Of a DNA stretch of 64,000 nucleotides, positions 49,451-58,233 are shown in pieces; positions within the stretch are counted from its first letter, which is position 1, and each line of letters begins with the position of its first letter. The stretch comes from DASXMR01 sp036495525. GTDB lineage: Bacteria > Actinomycetota > Actinomycetes > Streptosporangiales > Streptosporangiaceae. The DNA is taken from the NCBI GenBank assembly GCA_036495525.1, contig DASXMR010000023.1, positions 1 through 64,000 on the forward strand. The letters are read 5' to 3'. A program made the position numbers and the translations under genes. The notes beneath the pieces are model-generated. The model saw nothing but the letters and a program-made list of their open reading frames with translations. It was not told the DNA's origin and searched no databases.

Positions 49451-49990
49451 GTGCAGCTTGCCCGGCCCGGCCCGCTGCACGTCATCGGCGTGGTCAGGAC
49501 CGGATACAGCGAGCTCGCGGTGACGCCGGTCCAGTCCAGCCTGAACCGGGCCGCAAGCGGCACGATCGAGATCTCCGCGCGGTACGCGGACGGGCTGGAT
49601 GGCCTGGACGGCTTCGACTACGCCTGGCTGGTCAGCTGGCTGCACCAGGCCGAGCGGCCGGACGGCCGCCAGTTGCGGCAGGTCCCGTTCCTGCTGCGAC
49701 GGCAGGGCAGGCGGATGGGCGTCTTCGCCACCCGCGGGCCGCGGCGGGTCAACCCGATCGGCCTCAGCCTGATCCGGCTGCTCAGCGTGACCGGGACCAC
49801 CATCGCCTTCAGCGGGACCGACCTGCTCGACGGGACGCCGGTGCTGGACATCAAGCCCTATGTCAGCCGGTTCGACCGGCCGCCTGGTGAGCCGCGCTGC
49901 GGCTGGTTCGACCACGCCCCGATGCCGGACGGCGCCACCCCGGCGAGCCTGGAGGGCGGCGCGCAGGCGACCGGTCAGGGTGACAGCTGA
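49451..49990 (+). CDS. TrmO/TsaA-like tRNA methyltransferase
   Basis: TrmO N6-methylates the threonylcarbamoyl-adenosine at tRNA position 37. The 179-residue protein has the TsaA-domain signature FATRGPRRVNPIGLSLIRLL and GTDLLDGTPVLDIKPYVSRF. It is shorter than E. coli TrmO, which has an added C-terminal domain, so it may recognise tRNA differently. GTG 49451 begins one base after the nitroreductase stop. Annotation as TrmO is fair at family level only. Confidence 0.85.
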   Translation: MQLARPGPLHVIGVVRTGYSELAVTPVQSSLNRAASGTIEISARYADGLDGLDGFDYAWLVSWLHQAERPDGRQLRQVPFLLRRQGRRMGVFATRGPRRVNPIGLSLIRLLSVTGTTIAFSGTDLLDGTPVLDIKPYVSRFDRPPGEPRCGWFDHAPMPDGATPASLEGGAQATGQGDS

Positions 49991-50041
49991 TCTGCCCGAT
50001 TCGGCGCGATGCAGGGTGGCGCACCGGGCAGGCTAGGGAGC

Positions 50042-50887
50042 ATGGCAAGCACATTCACGATGGCGCCGGACCTGACCGTCAACCGGATGGGCTACGGGGC
50101 GATGCAGCTGGCCGGGCCGCACGTGTTCGGGCCGCCGGCCGACCGGGACGCGGCCATCGCCGTGCTCCGCGAGGCAGTCGAGCTCGGCATCAACCACATC
50201 GACACGGCTGACTTTTACGGCCCGCACGTCACGAACCAGATCATCAGGCAAGCCCTGCATCCCTATCCCGAGGATCTGCACATCGTCACCAAGGTCGGAG
50301 CGGTCAGGGACGCCGACGGCGGCTGGCCGCATGCGCGCTCGCCACGTGAGCTGCGCGAGCAGGTCCACGCCAACCTGCGCAACCTCGGGCTTGACGTGCT
50401 CGACGTGGTCAACCTGCGGGTCGGGGGCTTCGACAGCCCGGAGCCTGCCTCGGTCGCCGAGCCGTTCGGCGCGCTGGCGGAGCTGCAGAAAGAGGGGCTG
50501 ATCAGGCATCTCGGCATCAGCACCGTCAGCAGCCAGCAGGTCGCCGAGGCGCAGTCCATCGCGCCGGTCGTCTGCGTCCAGAACATGTACAACGTGGCCA
50601 GGCGCGGCGACGACGACCTCGTCGACTCGCTCGCGCGGGAGGGTATCGCCTACGTGCCCTACTTCCCGCTCGGCGGCTTCAGCCCGCTGCAGTCCGGCGT
50701 GCTGGACGCGGTGGCGGACAGCCTCGGCACGACGCCGATGGCCGTCGCGCTGGCGTGGCTGCTGCACCGCTCGCCGAACGTCCTGCTCATCCCCGGCACG
50801 TCGGCCGTCGGGCATCTGCGCGCGAACGTCGCAGCCGCGGACCTGATGCTGCCCGAGCACGTCCTTGCCCAGCTGGCGGCGCTCTGA
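50042..50887 (+). CDS. aldo/keto reductase with replaced catalytic His
   Basis: A 281-residue aldo/keto reductase. Asp and Tyr of the tetrad are in HIDTADFYGP, Lys is in HIVTKVGAV. The catalytic-His position reads LDVVNLRVGG, so His is Arg. Related actinobacterial sequences show the same change in my memory, so this may be a subfamily trait. Activity may be on a different substrate set. I used ATG 50042. It is convergent with dipZ. Confidence 0.83.
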   Translation: MASTFTMAPDLTVNRMGYGAMQLAGPHVFGPPADRDAAIAVLREAVELGINHIDTADFYGPHVTNQIIRQALHPYPEDLHIVTKVGAVRDADGGWPHARSPRELREQVHANLRNLGLDVLDVVNLRVGGFDSPEPASVAEPFGALAELQKEGLIRHLGISTVSSQQVAEAQSIAPVVCVQNMYNVARRGDDDLVDSLAREGIAYVPYFPLGGFSPLQSGVLDAVADSLGTTPMAVALAWLLHRSPNVLLIPGTSAVGHLRANVAAADLMLPEHVLAQLAAL

Positions 50888-50928
50888 CCGACCGCCAGTC
50901 CGGCGGAGCCTGCCCGCGCTCGGCCCGC

Positions 50929-52836
50929 TTAGCCGAAGGTGAACGAGTACGCCTGCAGGCCAGGGGAGAGCGTCACCTGCAGCAGCTCCCGGCCGGGCGA
51001 GGCGCGGTGCACCACCGGGTAGATGTCCGGCGCGCCGGATACCCGGAAGCTGGTGCTCTGGCCGCCCACCGTGGCAGTGATCGTGCCGGTGCCGCCGACG
51101 TCCAGGTAGACGTCGCTGGCGTCGAAGTTCAGCCGGATGGCGGCGTCCTGGCCGGCGGTCAGCTCCTCGCCGCCGATAGTCCAGGTGCCGCGCAGGGCGA
51201 AGCCGTTGGCCGGGACCGAGGCGGGGAAGTGCAGCACGTGCGCGCCCGAGCCACGGACGCTCTCGCCCGCGTAACTGTCCTGCCGCTGAGCGCCGAGGTA
51301 GGTCTCCGGGGTCTGGCCGGCCGAGGCAGGGGTCAGGTCGGGGACCTGGGTCGGCGATGGCAGCCTGATGCCCGGATGCGCAGCGGTGAGCAGCTGCCTG
51401 ATCAGCGACTCGGTTCCGGTGTAGTCGCCCTCGCCGATGCTGACGTGCCGCACCTGCCCGGCTGAGTCGATGAGATAGTCGGCTGGCCAGGAGTCGTTCC
51501 CGTAGTTGTCCCAGGTCGTGTACTTGTTGTCCAGCGCCACCGGGTAGCTGATGCCGAGCCGGTGAATGCCGGCGTCGACGTTGCCTGGCACGTGCTCGAA
51601 GGCGTACTCCGGCGTGTGCACGCCGATCACCACCAGGCCGTCCTTGCGGTAGTCGGAGTACCAGGCGTCGACGTGCTTGATGGAGCGCTGGCAGTTGATG
51701 CACGAGTAGGCCCAGAAGTCGATCAGGACGACCTTCCCGTGCAGCGTGCTCAGGCTGAGCGGCTGGCCGCCCGGAGTGTTGAACCACTGCTGGATGCCGC
51801 CGATCGGGGGCGCCGCGCCGCAGTTCTGCAGCGTCGCCGCCGGATTCTGCGCGCACGCGGCCAGCGCTGCCTTCTGGTGCGCGCCGAGCGCCTTCGCGGC
51901 GCTACCGGTGTTGAAGCTCTTATTCAGGCTCGCGGTGTAGTCGGGGATGGCGCGCTGCAGCGCGTCGGTGACGTTGAAAGTCAGCGCGACCGCGAGCGCG
52001 ACCATGACGGCGCCGGCCAGCATCCTGACGCCCCGCTGCCGGGTGCGGAACGCGCTGACCCGCTCCGCCACGCCACGGCCGGCGAGCGCGAAGAACAGCA
52101 GCGGGATCGCGGTACCAACGGCGAACGCAATGGTCAGTGCCACCGTCGCGGCGCCGATCCGCCCGGTGGCGCCCGCCACTGTGATGGCCGCCAGCACCGG
52201 GCCTGCGCACGGCACGTAGACCGCGCCAAGGGCCAGGCCAAGCAGGAACGCGCCGTGCTGCCCGCTGACCCGGCGCTGCGGGATCCTGGCGAACGGCTTC
52301 TCCAGCAGGTCCTGCACCGGCGGGAACATCATCGCGATGCCGATCAGCACGAGCGCCACCAGGCCGGCCCAGCGGATGATGTCCTTCGGCAGCGGCAGCA
52401 CGCTCAGCACCAGGGTGCCGAGCAGCGTGAACAGGCTGAAGCTCAGCGCGAGGCCGGCGACGACGAGGTATGGCCGCGCGCCGCCGGCCCGCCTTGCCCG
52501 GCCGGCGTCCGCTTCGCCGTCTGCCAGCTGCGCTTCGCTGGCGTCGCGACCGCCAGGGGATCCGGGGGACTCGGCGCTGCCAGCGGCGCGGGCGGGCGCC
52601 GCGGTGGCCGCGCCGCCGGGCGCCGCTGCGGCCGTCACGGCCCTGGCGGGACTCTCAGCGGCGGCGGCACCGTGCCTGGCATCCTGCTGACCCCCGGCTC
52701 GCTGCGTGCCGCTGGCGGCGTTCCTGGCGCCCTGGGCGCCGCCGGACAGGAAGATGACCGGCAGGACCGGGAGCACGCACGGCGAGATACCGGTGATCAG
52801 GCCGCCGACGAGCCCGATCAGGATGAGCGTGATCAC
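50929..52836 (-). CDS. DipZ: CcdA-like membrane domain fused to thioredoxin domain
   Basis: A 635-residue redox protein for extracytoplasmic thiols and cytochrome c maturation. The N terminal ~330 residues are a CcdA/DsbD-like membrane domain (six or more helices; start GLITGISPCVLPVLPVIFLS, with Cys). A Gly/Ala-rich hydrophilic loop lies at ~35-110. A thioredoxin-like domain follows with FWAYSCINCQRSIKHV (CxxC), and an end domain like a carbohydrate-binding beta-sandwich. I used GTG 52836 since GGAGG lies eight bases before it; GTG 52851 is the alternative. Context with QcrC (CxxCH) suggests a role in its heme attachment. Confidence 0.88.
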   Translation of the reverse strand: MITLILIGLVGGLITGISPCVLPVLPVIFLSGGAQGARNAASGTQRAGGQQDARHGAAAAESPARAVTAAAAPGGAATAAPARAAGSAESPGSPGGRDASEAQLADGEADAGRARRAGGARPYLVVAGLALSFSLFTLLGTLVLSVLPLPKDIIRWAGLVALVLIGIAMMFPPVQDLLEKPFARIPQRRVSGQHGAFLLGLALGAVYVPCAGPVLAAITVAGATGRIGAATVALTIAFAVGTAIPLLFFALAGRGVAERVSAFRTRQRGVRMLAGAVMVALAVALTFNVTDALQRAIPDYTASLNKSFNTGSAAKALGAHQKAALAACAQNPAATLQNCGAAPPIGGIQQWFNTPGGQPLSLSTLHGKVVLIDFWAYSCINCQRSIKHVDAWYSDYRKDGLVVIGVHTPEYAFEHVPGNVDAGIHRLGISYPVALDNKYTTWDNYGNDSWPADYLIDSAGQVRHVSIGEGDYTGTESLIRQLLTAAHPGIRLPSPTQVPDLTPASAGQTPETYLGAQRQDSYAGESVRGSGAHVLHFPASVPANGFALRGTWTIGGEELTAGQDAAIRLNFDASDVYLDVGGTGTITATVGGQSTSFRVSGAPDIYPVVHRASPGRELLQVTLSPGLQAYSFTFG

Positions 52837-52897
52837 CGGAGAGACCTCCACCGAAAGCTGGGCCGGCCGAGCGCTCGGGCGGCAAGTTAGTGCCCCT

Positions 52898-52903
52898 TAC
52901 TAT
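52898..52903 (+). promoter_or_regulatory. -10 element of the GNAT gene
   Basis: TACTAT in an AT-rich patch (TTACTATTAC) in the divergent gap of dipZ and the GNAT gene. It would place the start site near 52910, so a GTG at 52890 would not be in the mRNA. Confidence 0.45.
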
Positions 52904-53012
52904 TACGGACGATCACACTCGCCGGTTCCCTGTACCGGCTGCTGGTTCGCGGCGGATCGGGCTGGCACGGCAGGACAGATCCGGCTGGCACTCCAGGGCG
53001 GACAATGACCTG

Positions 53013-53801
53013 GTGGATGACCTGCTGCGCCGGATGGAGCAGAACTTCGCCGAGCACGCCAGCCGGCTGCACCGGGGCACGCCAGGCATGACCGTGCGCG
53101 GCGGGGCTGACGTGGTGGTCGCCGACAGCGGGCTGGCCGACGACACGTTCAACGTCGTGGCCGCGGCGCGCTTCACCGCGGCCGGAGCGGACGGGCGGAT
53201 CAGCTCGCTGCGCAGCGAGCTGGCGTCGACTGGCCGGCCGTTCTGCTGGTGGGCTGGCCCGGCTGCTGAGCCGCCTGATCTCGCCGCCCGGCTGGTCAGG
53301 TCCGGGCTTCCGGCGGCCGGGAGCGAGACCGCGATGCGGGCACGGCTGGACGACCTGCCGCGCACGCCGCCACCCGCCGGGCTGGACATCCGTGCCGTCA
53401 CCAGCCCGGCTGAGCTGCGCGCCCTGGCCGCCGTCGTCGCGGCGAACTGGACTCCGCCGTCGGCGACAGTGACCAGCTACTACGCGGCGGTGGCCGGACG
53501 GGCGCTGGCACCGGACTGCCCGGCGCGGTTCCTTGTCGGTTACCTGGCCCGGGAGCCGGTCTGCTGCGCCGAGTTGCTGCTGCACGCTGGCGTGGCCGGG
53601 CTGTACAACGTGTGCACGCTGACGGCACACCGGCGGCGCGGCTACGGCCGGGCGATCACCCAGGCTGCCCTCGGCATCGCCAGCCAGGCCGGCTACCGCG
53701 TCGCGGTGCTGCAGGCGTCGCCGCAAGGCCGGCCGCTCTACGCTGACCTCGGCTTCCTTGGCTGCGGTACCTTCACCGAGCACCCCATGCCGCCTGCCTG
53801 A
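53013..53801 (+). CDS. GNAT-family N-acetyltransferase
   Basis: A 262-residue protein whose C-terminal ~130 residues form a GNAT domain. The acetyl-CoA site is HRRRGYGRAITQAAL and the last strand is ADLGFLGCGTF. The N-terminal half (MTVRGGADVVVADSGLADDT) is an extra domain found in a subgroup. The substrate is unknown. I chose GTG 53013 because the -10 at 52898 would place the mRNA start after the in-frame GTG at 52890. Confidence 0.78.
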   Translation: MDDLLRRMEQNFAEHASRLHRGTPGMTVRGGADVVVADSGLADDTFNVVAAARFTAAGADGRISSLRSELASTGRPFCWWAGPAAEPPDLAARLVRSGLPAAGSETAMRARLDDLPRTPPPAGLDIRAVTSPAELRALAAVVAANWTPPSATVTSYYAAVAGRALAPDCPARFLVGYLAREPVCCAELLLHAGVAGLYNVCTLTAHRRRGYGRAITQAALGIASQAGYRVAVLQASPQGRPLYADLGFLGCGTFTEHPMPPA

Positions 53802-53898
53802 GCCGCCAGCCCGGTCGTGACAGTCACGGCGCGGCAGGCCGCCCCGCATGGCTCGCCGGTGCCGGACGGACTGGCGTCCGGGTAAGGACAGCTCCGGG

Positions 53899-55641
53899 CT
53901 AGTTATCCGGCTGGCCTGAGCCCTGGCCCTGGCTGCCGCTGCCGCCGTCCTCGCCGGTGCCTGACTCGCCTGGCCGGCCGGCCTGTACTCCGGCCCTGGC
54001 GTGCTCGTCGTGCCCGTCGCCCAGCTCGGCGTGGCCGTTGCCGTGCCCGTCGCCGTGCGGCGCGCCGTAACCGTTGCCGTGCCCGGTCAGCGGCACGCTC
54101 TCGGTCAGCACCTTGTTCATCCGCCCGCGGACCCGGCCCACCGTGCCGCGCATGCTTGGCGCGGGCACGTTGTCGCGTTCCGCGTCGTCGCCAGCCGGCA
54201 GCGGCAGCGGCTCAGGCCGCGACTCGAGCACGGCGCGTGCTTCCTCGTCGACCGGCCTGGTCTCCTCGATGAACTCGCCGCTTGGCAGCTGCCTGATGAT
54301 GCCGGTCTCGACGCCGTGCTCCAGCAGGTGCAGGTCCTTGCGCTGCAGGCCAAGGCAGATCCGCTTGGTGATGATGTAGGTGAACCACGGCACCACGAAG
54401 ATGGCGATCCTGGCGATCCAAGTGATGGTGTACAGCGGCACGTCCAGATGGTCGGCCAGGACGTCGTTCGCGCCCTCCAGCCACAGCACGCCGTAGAACG
54501 TCACGGCGGTCATGCCGATGGCGGTCCTTGTCGGCGCGTTGCGCGGCCGGTCGTTGAGGTGGTGCTCCCGTTTGTCGCCGGTGATCCACTGCTCAAGGAA
54601 CGGCCAGAGCGCCGCCCCGGTGATGATGAGGCCCAGCGGCAGCAGGGCAGGGATGAACACGTTGAAGGCAAACGTGTGCCCGAAGACCACCCACTGCCAG
54701 GCGGGCATGATCCGCAAGGAGCCCTCGAGGAAGCCCATGTAGAAATCGGGCTGCGAGCCGGACGAGATTCCGACCGGGTTGTACGGCCCGTACAGCCAGA
54801 TGGGGTTGATCTGCGCGAAGGTCGCCGCCAGCGCCGTCACGCCGAAGGTGAAGAAGAAGAACGCGCCGGTCTTGGCCATGAAGTAGGGGTAGGTCGGCGC
54901 GCCGACGACGTTGGTGTTGGTGCGCCCCTTGCCGGGCATCTGGGTGTGCTTCTGGAAGAACATCAGGAACAGGTGCGCAGTGATCAGCGCCAGGATCAGC
55001 GCAGGGATCAGCAGCACGTGCAGTATGTACATCCGCGGGATGATCACTGTGCCGGGATACGCGCCGCCGAACAGGAAGAACGCGAGGTAGGTGCCGACGA
55101 TCGGGATCGACTGGAGCACGCCCTCGGTGATCCGCAGGCCGGCCCCGGACAGCAGGTCGTCCGGCAGCGAGTAGCCGAACAGGCCCTCGAGCAGCGCGAG
55201 CGTGAACAGGGTCAGCCCGATCAGCCAGTTGGCCTCGCGCGGCTTGCGGTAGGCGCCGGTGAAGAAGATCCGCAGCATGTGCGCGAGGATCGCGGCCACG
55301 AACAGGTCGGCTGCCCAGTGGTGGATCTGCCGGATCAGCAGCCCGCCGCGCACGTCGAAGCTGATGTTCAGGGTCGAGGCGTACGCCTGGCTCATCCGCA
55401 CGCCGTTCAGGTGCGTGTAGGAGCCGTGGTAGACGACCTCGGTCATGCTCGGCTGGAAGAAGAAGGTCAGGAACGTGCCGGTCAGCAGCAGGATGATGAA
55501 CGAGTAGAGCGCGATTTCGCCGAGCAGGAAGGTCCAGTGGTCGGGGAAGACCTTCCGCAGCAGGTAGCGGAACCCCTTGGCGCCGTGGAACCTGTCGTCC
55601 AGTGCCCCGCCGACACCGCGCAGCGCGCGGTCGATGCTCAT
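53899..55641 (-). CDS. qcrB: cytochrome bc1 complex cytochrome b subunit (QcrB)
   Basis: The 580-residue cytochrome b holds hemes bL/bH and the quinol sites. The heme ligands are His pairs in LIRQIHHWAADLFVAAILAH and in the ILHVLLIPALILALITAHLF helix. The quinol-site PEWY-like motif is seen in the loop after IWLYGPYNPVG region (GSQPDFYMGFLEG). It is longer than mitochondrial cytochrome b. The final ~110 residues form a hydrophilic tail with a His/Gly-rich stretch (HGDGHGNGHAELGDGHDEH), which may bind metal. The start overlaps the qcrA stop by four bases (ATGA). Last gene of the operon. Confidence 0.95.
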   Translation of the reverse strand: MSIDRALRGVGGALDDRFHGAKGFRYLLRKVFPDHWTFLLGEIALYSFIILLLTGTFLTFFFQPSMTEVVYHGSYTHLNGVRMSQAYASTLNISFDVRGGLLIRQIHHWAADLFVAAILAHMLRIFFTGAYRKPREANWLIGLTLFTLALLEGLFGYSLPDDLLSGAGLRITEGVLQSIPIVGTYLAFFLFGGAYPGTVIIPRMYILHVLLIPALILALITAHLFLMFFQKHTQMPGKGRTNTNVVGAPTYPYFMAKTGAFFFFTFGVTALAATFAQINPIWLYGPYNPVGISSGSQPDFYMGFLEGSLRIMPAWQWVVFGHTFAFNVFIPALLPLGLIITGAALWPFLEQWITGDKREHHLNDRPRNAPTRTAIGMTAVTFYGVLWLEGANDVLADHLDVPLYTITWIARIAIFVVPWFTYIITKRICLGLQRKDLHLLEHGVETGIIRQLPSGEFIEETRPVDEEARAVLESRPEPLPLPAGDDAERDNVPAPSMRGTVGRVRGRMNKVLTESVPLTGHGNGYGAPHGDGHGNGHAELGDGHDEHARAGVQAGRPGESGTGEDGGSGSQGQGSGQPDN

Positions 55642-56702
55642 CCTCGCTCCCAGTAACTCGGGCCCACCGGCTCGTGGAAGTCGCTCTGCGCGATCAGGAA
55701 GCCCTGCGAGTCGGTGGTGATGGGCAGTTGCGGCAGCGGCCTGGTGGCGGGACCGAAGATTACCTCGGCCCCGCGGGTGGCGTCGAACGTCGACTGGTGG
55801 CACGGGCAGAGGATCCGGTGCGTGGTCTGCTCGTACAGCGCCGCCGGGCAGCCGACGTGGGTGCAGATCTTGGAGTAGGCCACGATGCCGTCGACCGTCC
55901 AGTTCATCACCGTGGGCGGCTGCAGCTGCTCAGGCCGGAACTTGATGATGATGACCGCGGCCTTGGCCATGGCGTCGAAGTCGTCCTGGAACCCCTCCGG
56001 GGCCACCGTGATCATGCCGCCGGGCGAGCTGAAGTCGGCTGGGGTGAGCGGCCGGTTCGTGGTGTACTCGATCAGCCTGATGCCCTTGCGCCAGACCGTG
56101 GTGTTCAGGCTCTTGCGCGGCAGCGGGCCGAGGTCACGCAGCACGAAGATCGGGGCGATCGCCAGCGGCACCGTGGCGGCGATCAGCGTGCGGCGCACCA
56201 GCGGCCGCTTGACGAACTGGCTGGTGTCGGCGCCCTCGGCGAACGTCTCTGCGAAGGCTTCCCGGTCCGCGTCGGCGGAGCGCATGGGATGCCGTTCCTC
56301 GGTCAGCTCCACGGTCGGCATCAGGTGCCTGACCCAGATCGTGGCCCCGGCGCCCAGCGCGAGGAACACCACGGACATGGAGATGCCGAGGCCCCAGTTC
56401 GAGTGCAGCGTCCCCTCGACGGAGTGCACCTGGAAGATGAGGTACGCCGCGATGAAGGCGGCGCCGCCGAGGAAGGCGAGGATGAACAGGGCGCTGACGA
56501 GGCGCTCCGCGTTCTTCGCGTGCCGCGGGTCGGGCGGGTCGGACGGCAGCTCGCGCGGTGCCGGGGGCTTGCTCTCGGCTTCGGGCCTGAGCATCGTCCT
56601 GGCCTCAGCCGGCGCTGGGGTTCCGATGACCCGGTGCGGCACTGCCCGGGCTTCGCCCTCGGGCACCCCGGGCTGCGGGGTGCCGGAATTGGAGTCAGTC
56701 AT
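55638..56702 (-). CDS. qcrA: Rieske iron-sulfur subunit (QcrA)
   Basis: The 354-residue Rieske protein transfers electrons from quinol to the diheme subunit. The [2Fe-2S] ligands are in CTHVGC and CPCHQS. Three hydrophobic segments lie before it (about 65-90, 102-120, 170-190), as in actinobacterial QcrA. The N-terminal ~60 residues are Pro/Glu-rich and probably disordered. It starts inside the end of qcrC (8-base overlap) and overlaps qcrB by four bases, so it is co-translated. Confidence 0.95.
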   Translation of the reverse strand: MTDSNSGTPQPGVPEGEARAVPHRVIGTPAPAEARTMLRPEAESKPPAPRELPSDPPDPRHAKNAERLVSALFILAFLGGAAFIAAYLIFQVHSVEGTLHSNWGLGISMSVVFLALGAGATIWVRHLMPTVELTEERHPMRSADADREAFAETFAEGADTSQFVKRPLVRRTLIAATVPLAIAPIFVLRDLGPLPRKSLNTTVWRKGIRLIEYTTNRPLTPADFSSPGGMITVAPEGFQDDFDAMAKAAVIIIKFRPEQLQPPTVMNWTVDGIVAYSKICTHVGCPAALYEQTTHRILCPCHQSTFDATRGAEVIFGPATRPLPQLPITTDSQGFLIAQSDFHEPVGPSYWERG

Positions 56703-57507
56703 GAGACTTCCCGTGCTTCGCAGTGATCCACATTGCCACCAGCACCATGAACAGCAGCAGGCCGAGGAACGCGACCAGGCCCTCGGTCACCGGGCCCACC
56801 CGGCCCAGGCTGAAGCCGCCGGGATTCGCCTGGTCGCGGGTCTTGGTGACGTAGGCGATGATGTCGGCCTTCTCGCCCGGCGTGATGGTGGTGTCGTTGA
56901 AGACCGGCATCGCCTCCGGGCCGGTCAGCATCGCCTCGTAGATCTGCGTCGGCGTCGACTGGGTCAGTGCCGGGGCGAACTTGCCGTCGGTCAGCGCGCC
57001 GCCGGCGCCCACGAAGTTGTGGCACTGCGCGCAGTCGGCGGTGAACAGCTGCTGGCCAAGCCCGACGTTGGCATGAGTGGAACTGACCTGGGCGGCCGTC
57101 GGGATCGGCGGGCCGCCGGCCAGTGAGGCGATGTAGGCGGCGACGGCATGCGTCTGCGCGGCGTTCAGCCGCGGTGGCTTGCGCGCGTTCTCCGCGCCGT
57201 TCTGGGCCGCTGGCATCCGGCCCGTGCTGACCTGGAAGTCGACAGCTGCCGCGCCGACCCCGATCAGCGAGGGCGCGACGTCAGGGGTGCCCTGCGCGGC
57301 GAAGCCATGGCAGGTGGCGCACTCCTGCTCGAAGATCGCCCGGCCGGTGGCGATCTGCGCCTGCTGGGCGGGGCTCGGCGCCGACGCCGACGCGGGGCCG
57401 GCCGCCGCCGTGATGGTCGCGTAGATCGCGCCCACGAGCAGCAGCCCGAGCAGCACGAGGGCGTACCCCGCGGCCGGGCGCCTCCGCTTTGCGGTGAGCC
57501 AGCTCAC
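56695..57507 (-). CDS. qcrC: diheme cytochrome c subunit (QcrC)
   Basis: The 270-residue diheme cytochrome c1-like subunit, which shuttles electrons from the Rieske protein to CtaC. Heme sites are CATCH (Cys63, Cys66, His67) and CAQCH (Cys159, Cys162, His163), with Met ligands near RMPAAQ and AMPVFN. An N-terminal signal-anchor (~15-35) and a C-terminal helix (~245-265) hold it in the membrane. The start GTG 57507 lies 19 bases after ctaE. Its maturation probably needs DipZ or another Ccs system. Confidence 0.95.
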   Translation of the reverse strand: MSWLTAKRRRPAAGYALVLLGLLLVGAIYATITAAAGPASASAPSPAQQAQIATGRAIFEQECATCHGFAAQGTPDVAPSLIGVGAAAVDFQVSTGRMPAAQNGAENARKPPRLNAAQTHAVAAYIASLAGGPPIPTAAQVSSTHANVGLGQQLFTADCAQCHNFVGAGGALTDGKFAPALTQSTPTQIYEAMLTGPEAMPVFNDTTITPGEKADIIAYVTKTRDQANPGGFSLGRVGPVTEGLVAFLGLLLFMVLVAMWITAKHGKSHD

Positions 57508-57526
57508 TAGGTGTCCTTAGGTCCGG

Positions 57527-58165
57527 TCAGTGGATCAGGTAGATGGTCGTGTACAGGCCGATCCATACCACGTCGACAAAATGCCAGTAGTAGGACACCA
57601 CGATGGCACTGACCTGCTGCTCCTGGGTGAATCTGCGGGCCGCGAAGGTGCGGCCGAGCAGGAACAGGAAGGCGACAAGCCCGCCGGTGACGTGCAGCCC
57701 GTGGAAGCCGGTGGTCAGGTAGAAGACCGATCCGTAGTTGCTGGACGACAGCGTGACGTCCTGCTTTCGGATCAGGTCGAGATACTCATAGCCCTGGCCG
57801 AGGACGAAGTACAGGCCCATCAGGAACGAAAGGACGTACCACTCGCGCAGGCCCCAGTCCCAGAAAGCGGTGATCGATCGGGTTCGCCTGATCTGCCCGC
57901 GCTCGACCGCGAAAACGCCCATCTGGCAGGTGACGCTGGACAGCAGCAGCACGATGGTGTTCACCGTCGCCAGGGGCAGGTCCAGGTGGGCCATCGGCCA
58001 CGGCTTGCCCAGGCCCTTGTCGACCGAGCGGATGGTGAAGTACATGGCAAATAGCGCCGCGAAGAACATCAGTTCGGACGACAGCCACACGATGGTGCCG
58101 ACGCTGACAAGGTTCGGCCTGCTGGCCGGCGTGCGAGGTACTACCTCGGCTGATGCGGACGCCAC
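57527..58165 (-). CDS. ctaE: cytochrome c oxidase subunit III (CtaE)
   Basis: The 212-residue third oxidase subunit with five helices (TIVWLSSELMFFAALFAMYF at first; YYWHFVDVVWIGLYTTIYLI at the end). It has the conserved GFHGLHVTGG and FWDWGLREWY. It is the first gene of the ctaE-qcrCAB operon; its start at 58165 is 68 bases from the divergent receiver-protein gene, so the promoter must lie there. Confidence 0.94.
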   Translation of the reverse strand: MASASAEVVPRTPASRPNLVSVGTIVWLSSELMFFAALFAMYFTIRSVDKGLGKPWPMAHLDLPLATVNTIVLLLSSVTCQMGVFAVERGQIRRTRSITAFWDWGLREWYVLSFLMGLYFVLGQGYEYLDLIRKQDVTLSSSNYGSVFYLTTGFHGLHVTGGLVAFLFLLGRTFAARRFTQEQQVSAIVVSYYWHFVDVVWIGLYTTIYLIH

Positions 58166-58219
58166 GGGGCCATTATTACGACACCGCGTAGGGGGACGTC
58201 GCCCGACCCCCCGTGTCGG

Positions 58220-58225
58220 TACGAT
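58220..58225 (+). promoter_or_regulatory. -10 of a leaderless transcript
   Basis: TACGAT ends eight bases before the ATG at 58234, giving a leaderless start. No clear -35 is seen. Confidence 0.4.
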
Positions 58226-58233
58226 CCAGTTTC

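Noticed and set aside
53899..58165. Possible inversion of the ctaE-qcrB block against ctaC-ctaF
   Set aside because: The convergent plan is, from memory, the same as in Mycobacterium (ctaE-qcrCAB facing ctaC), so it is not evidence of a rearrangement.
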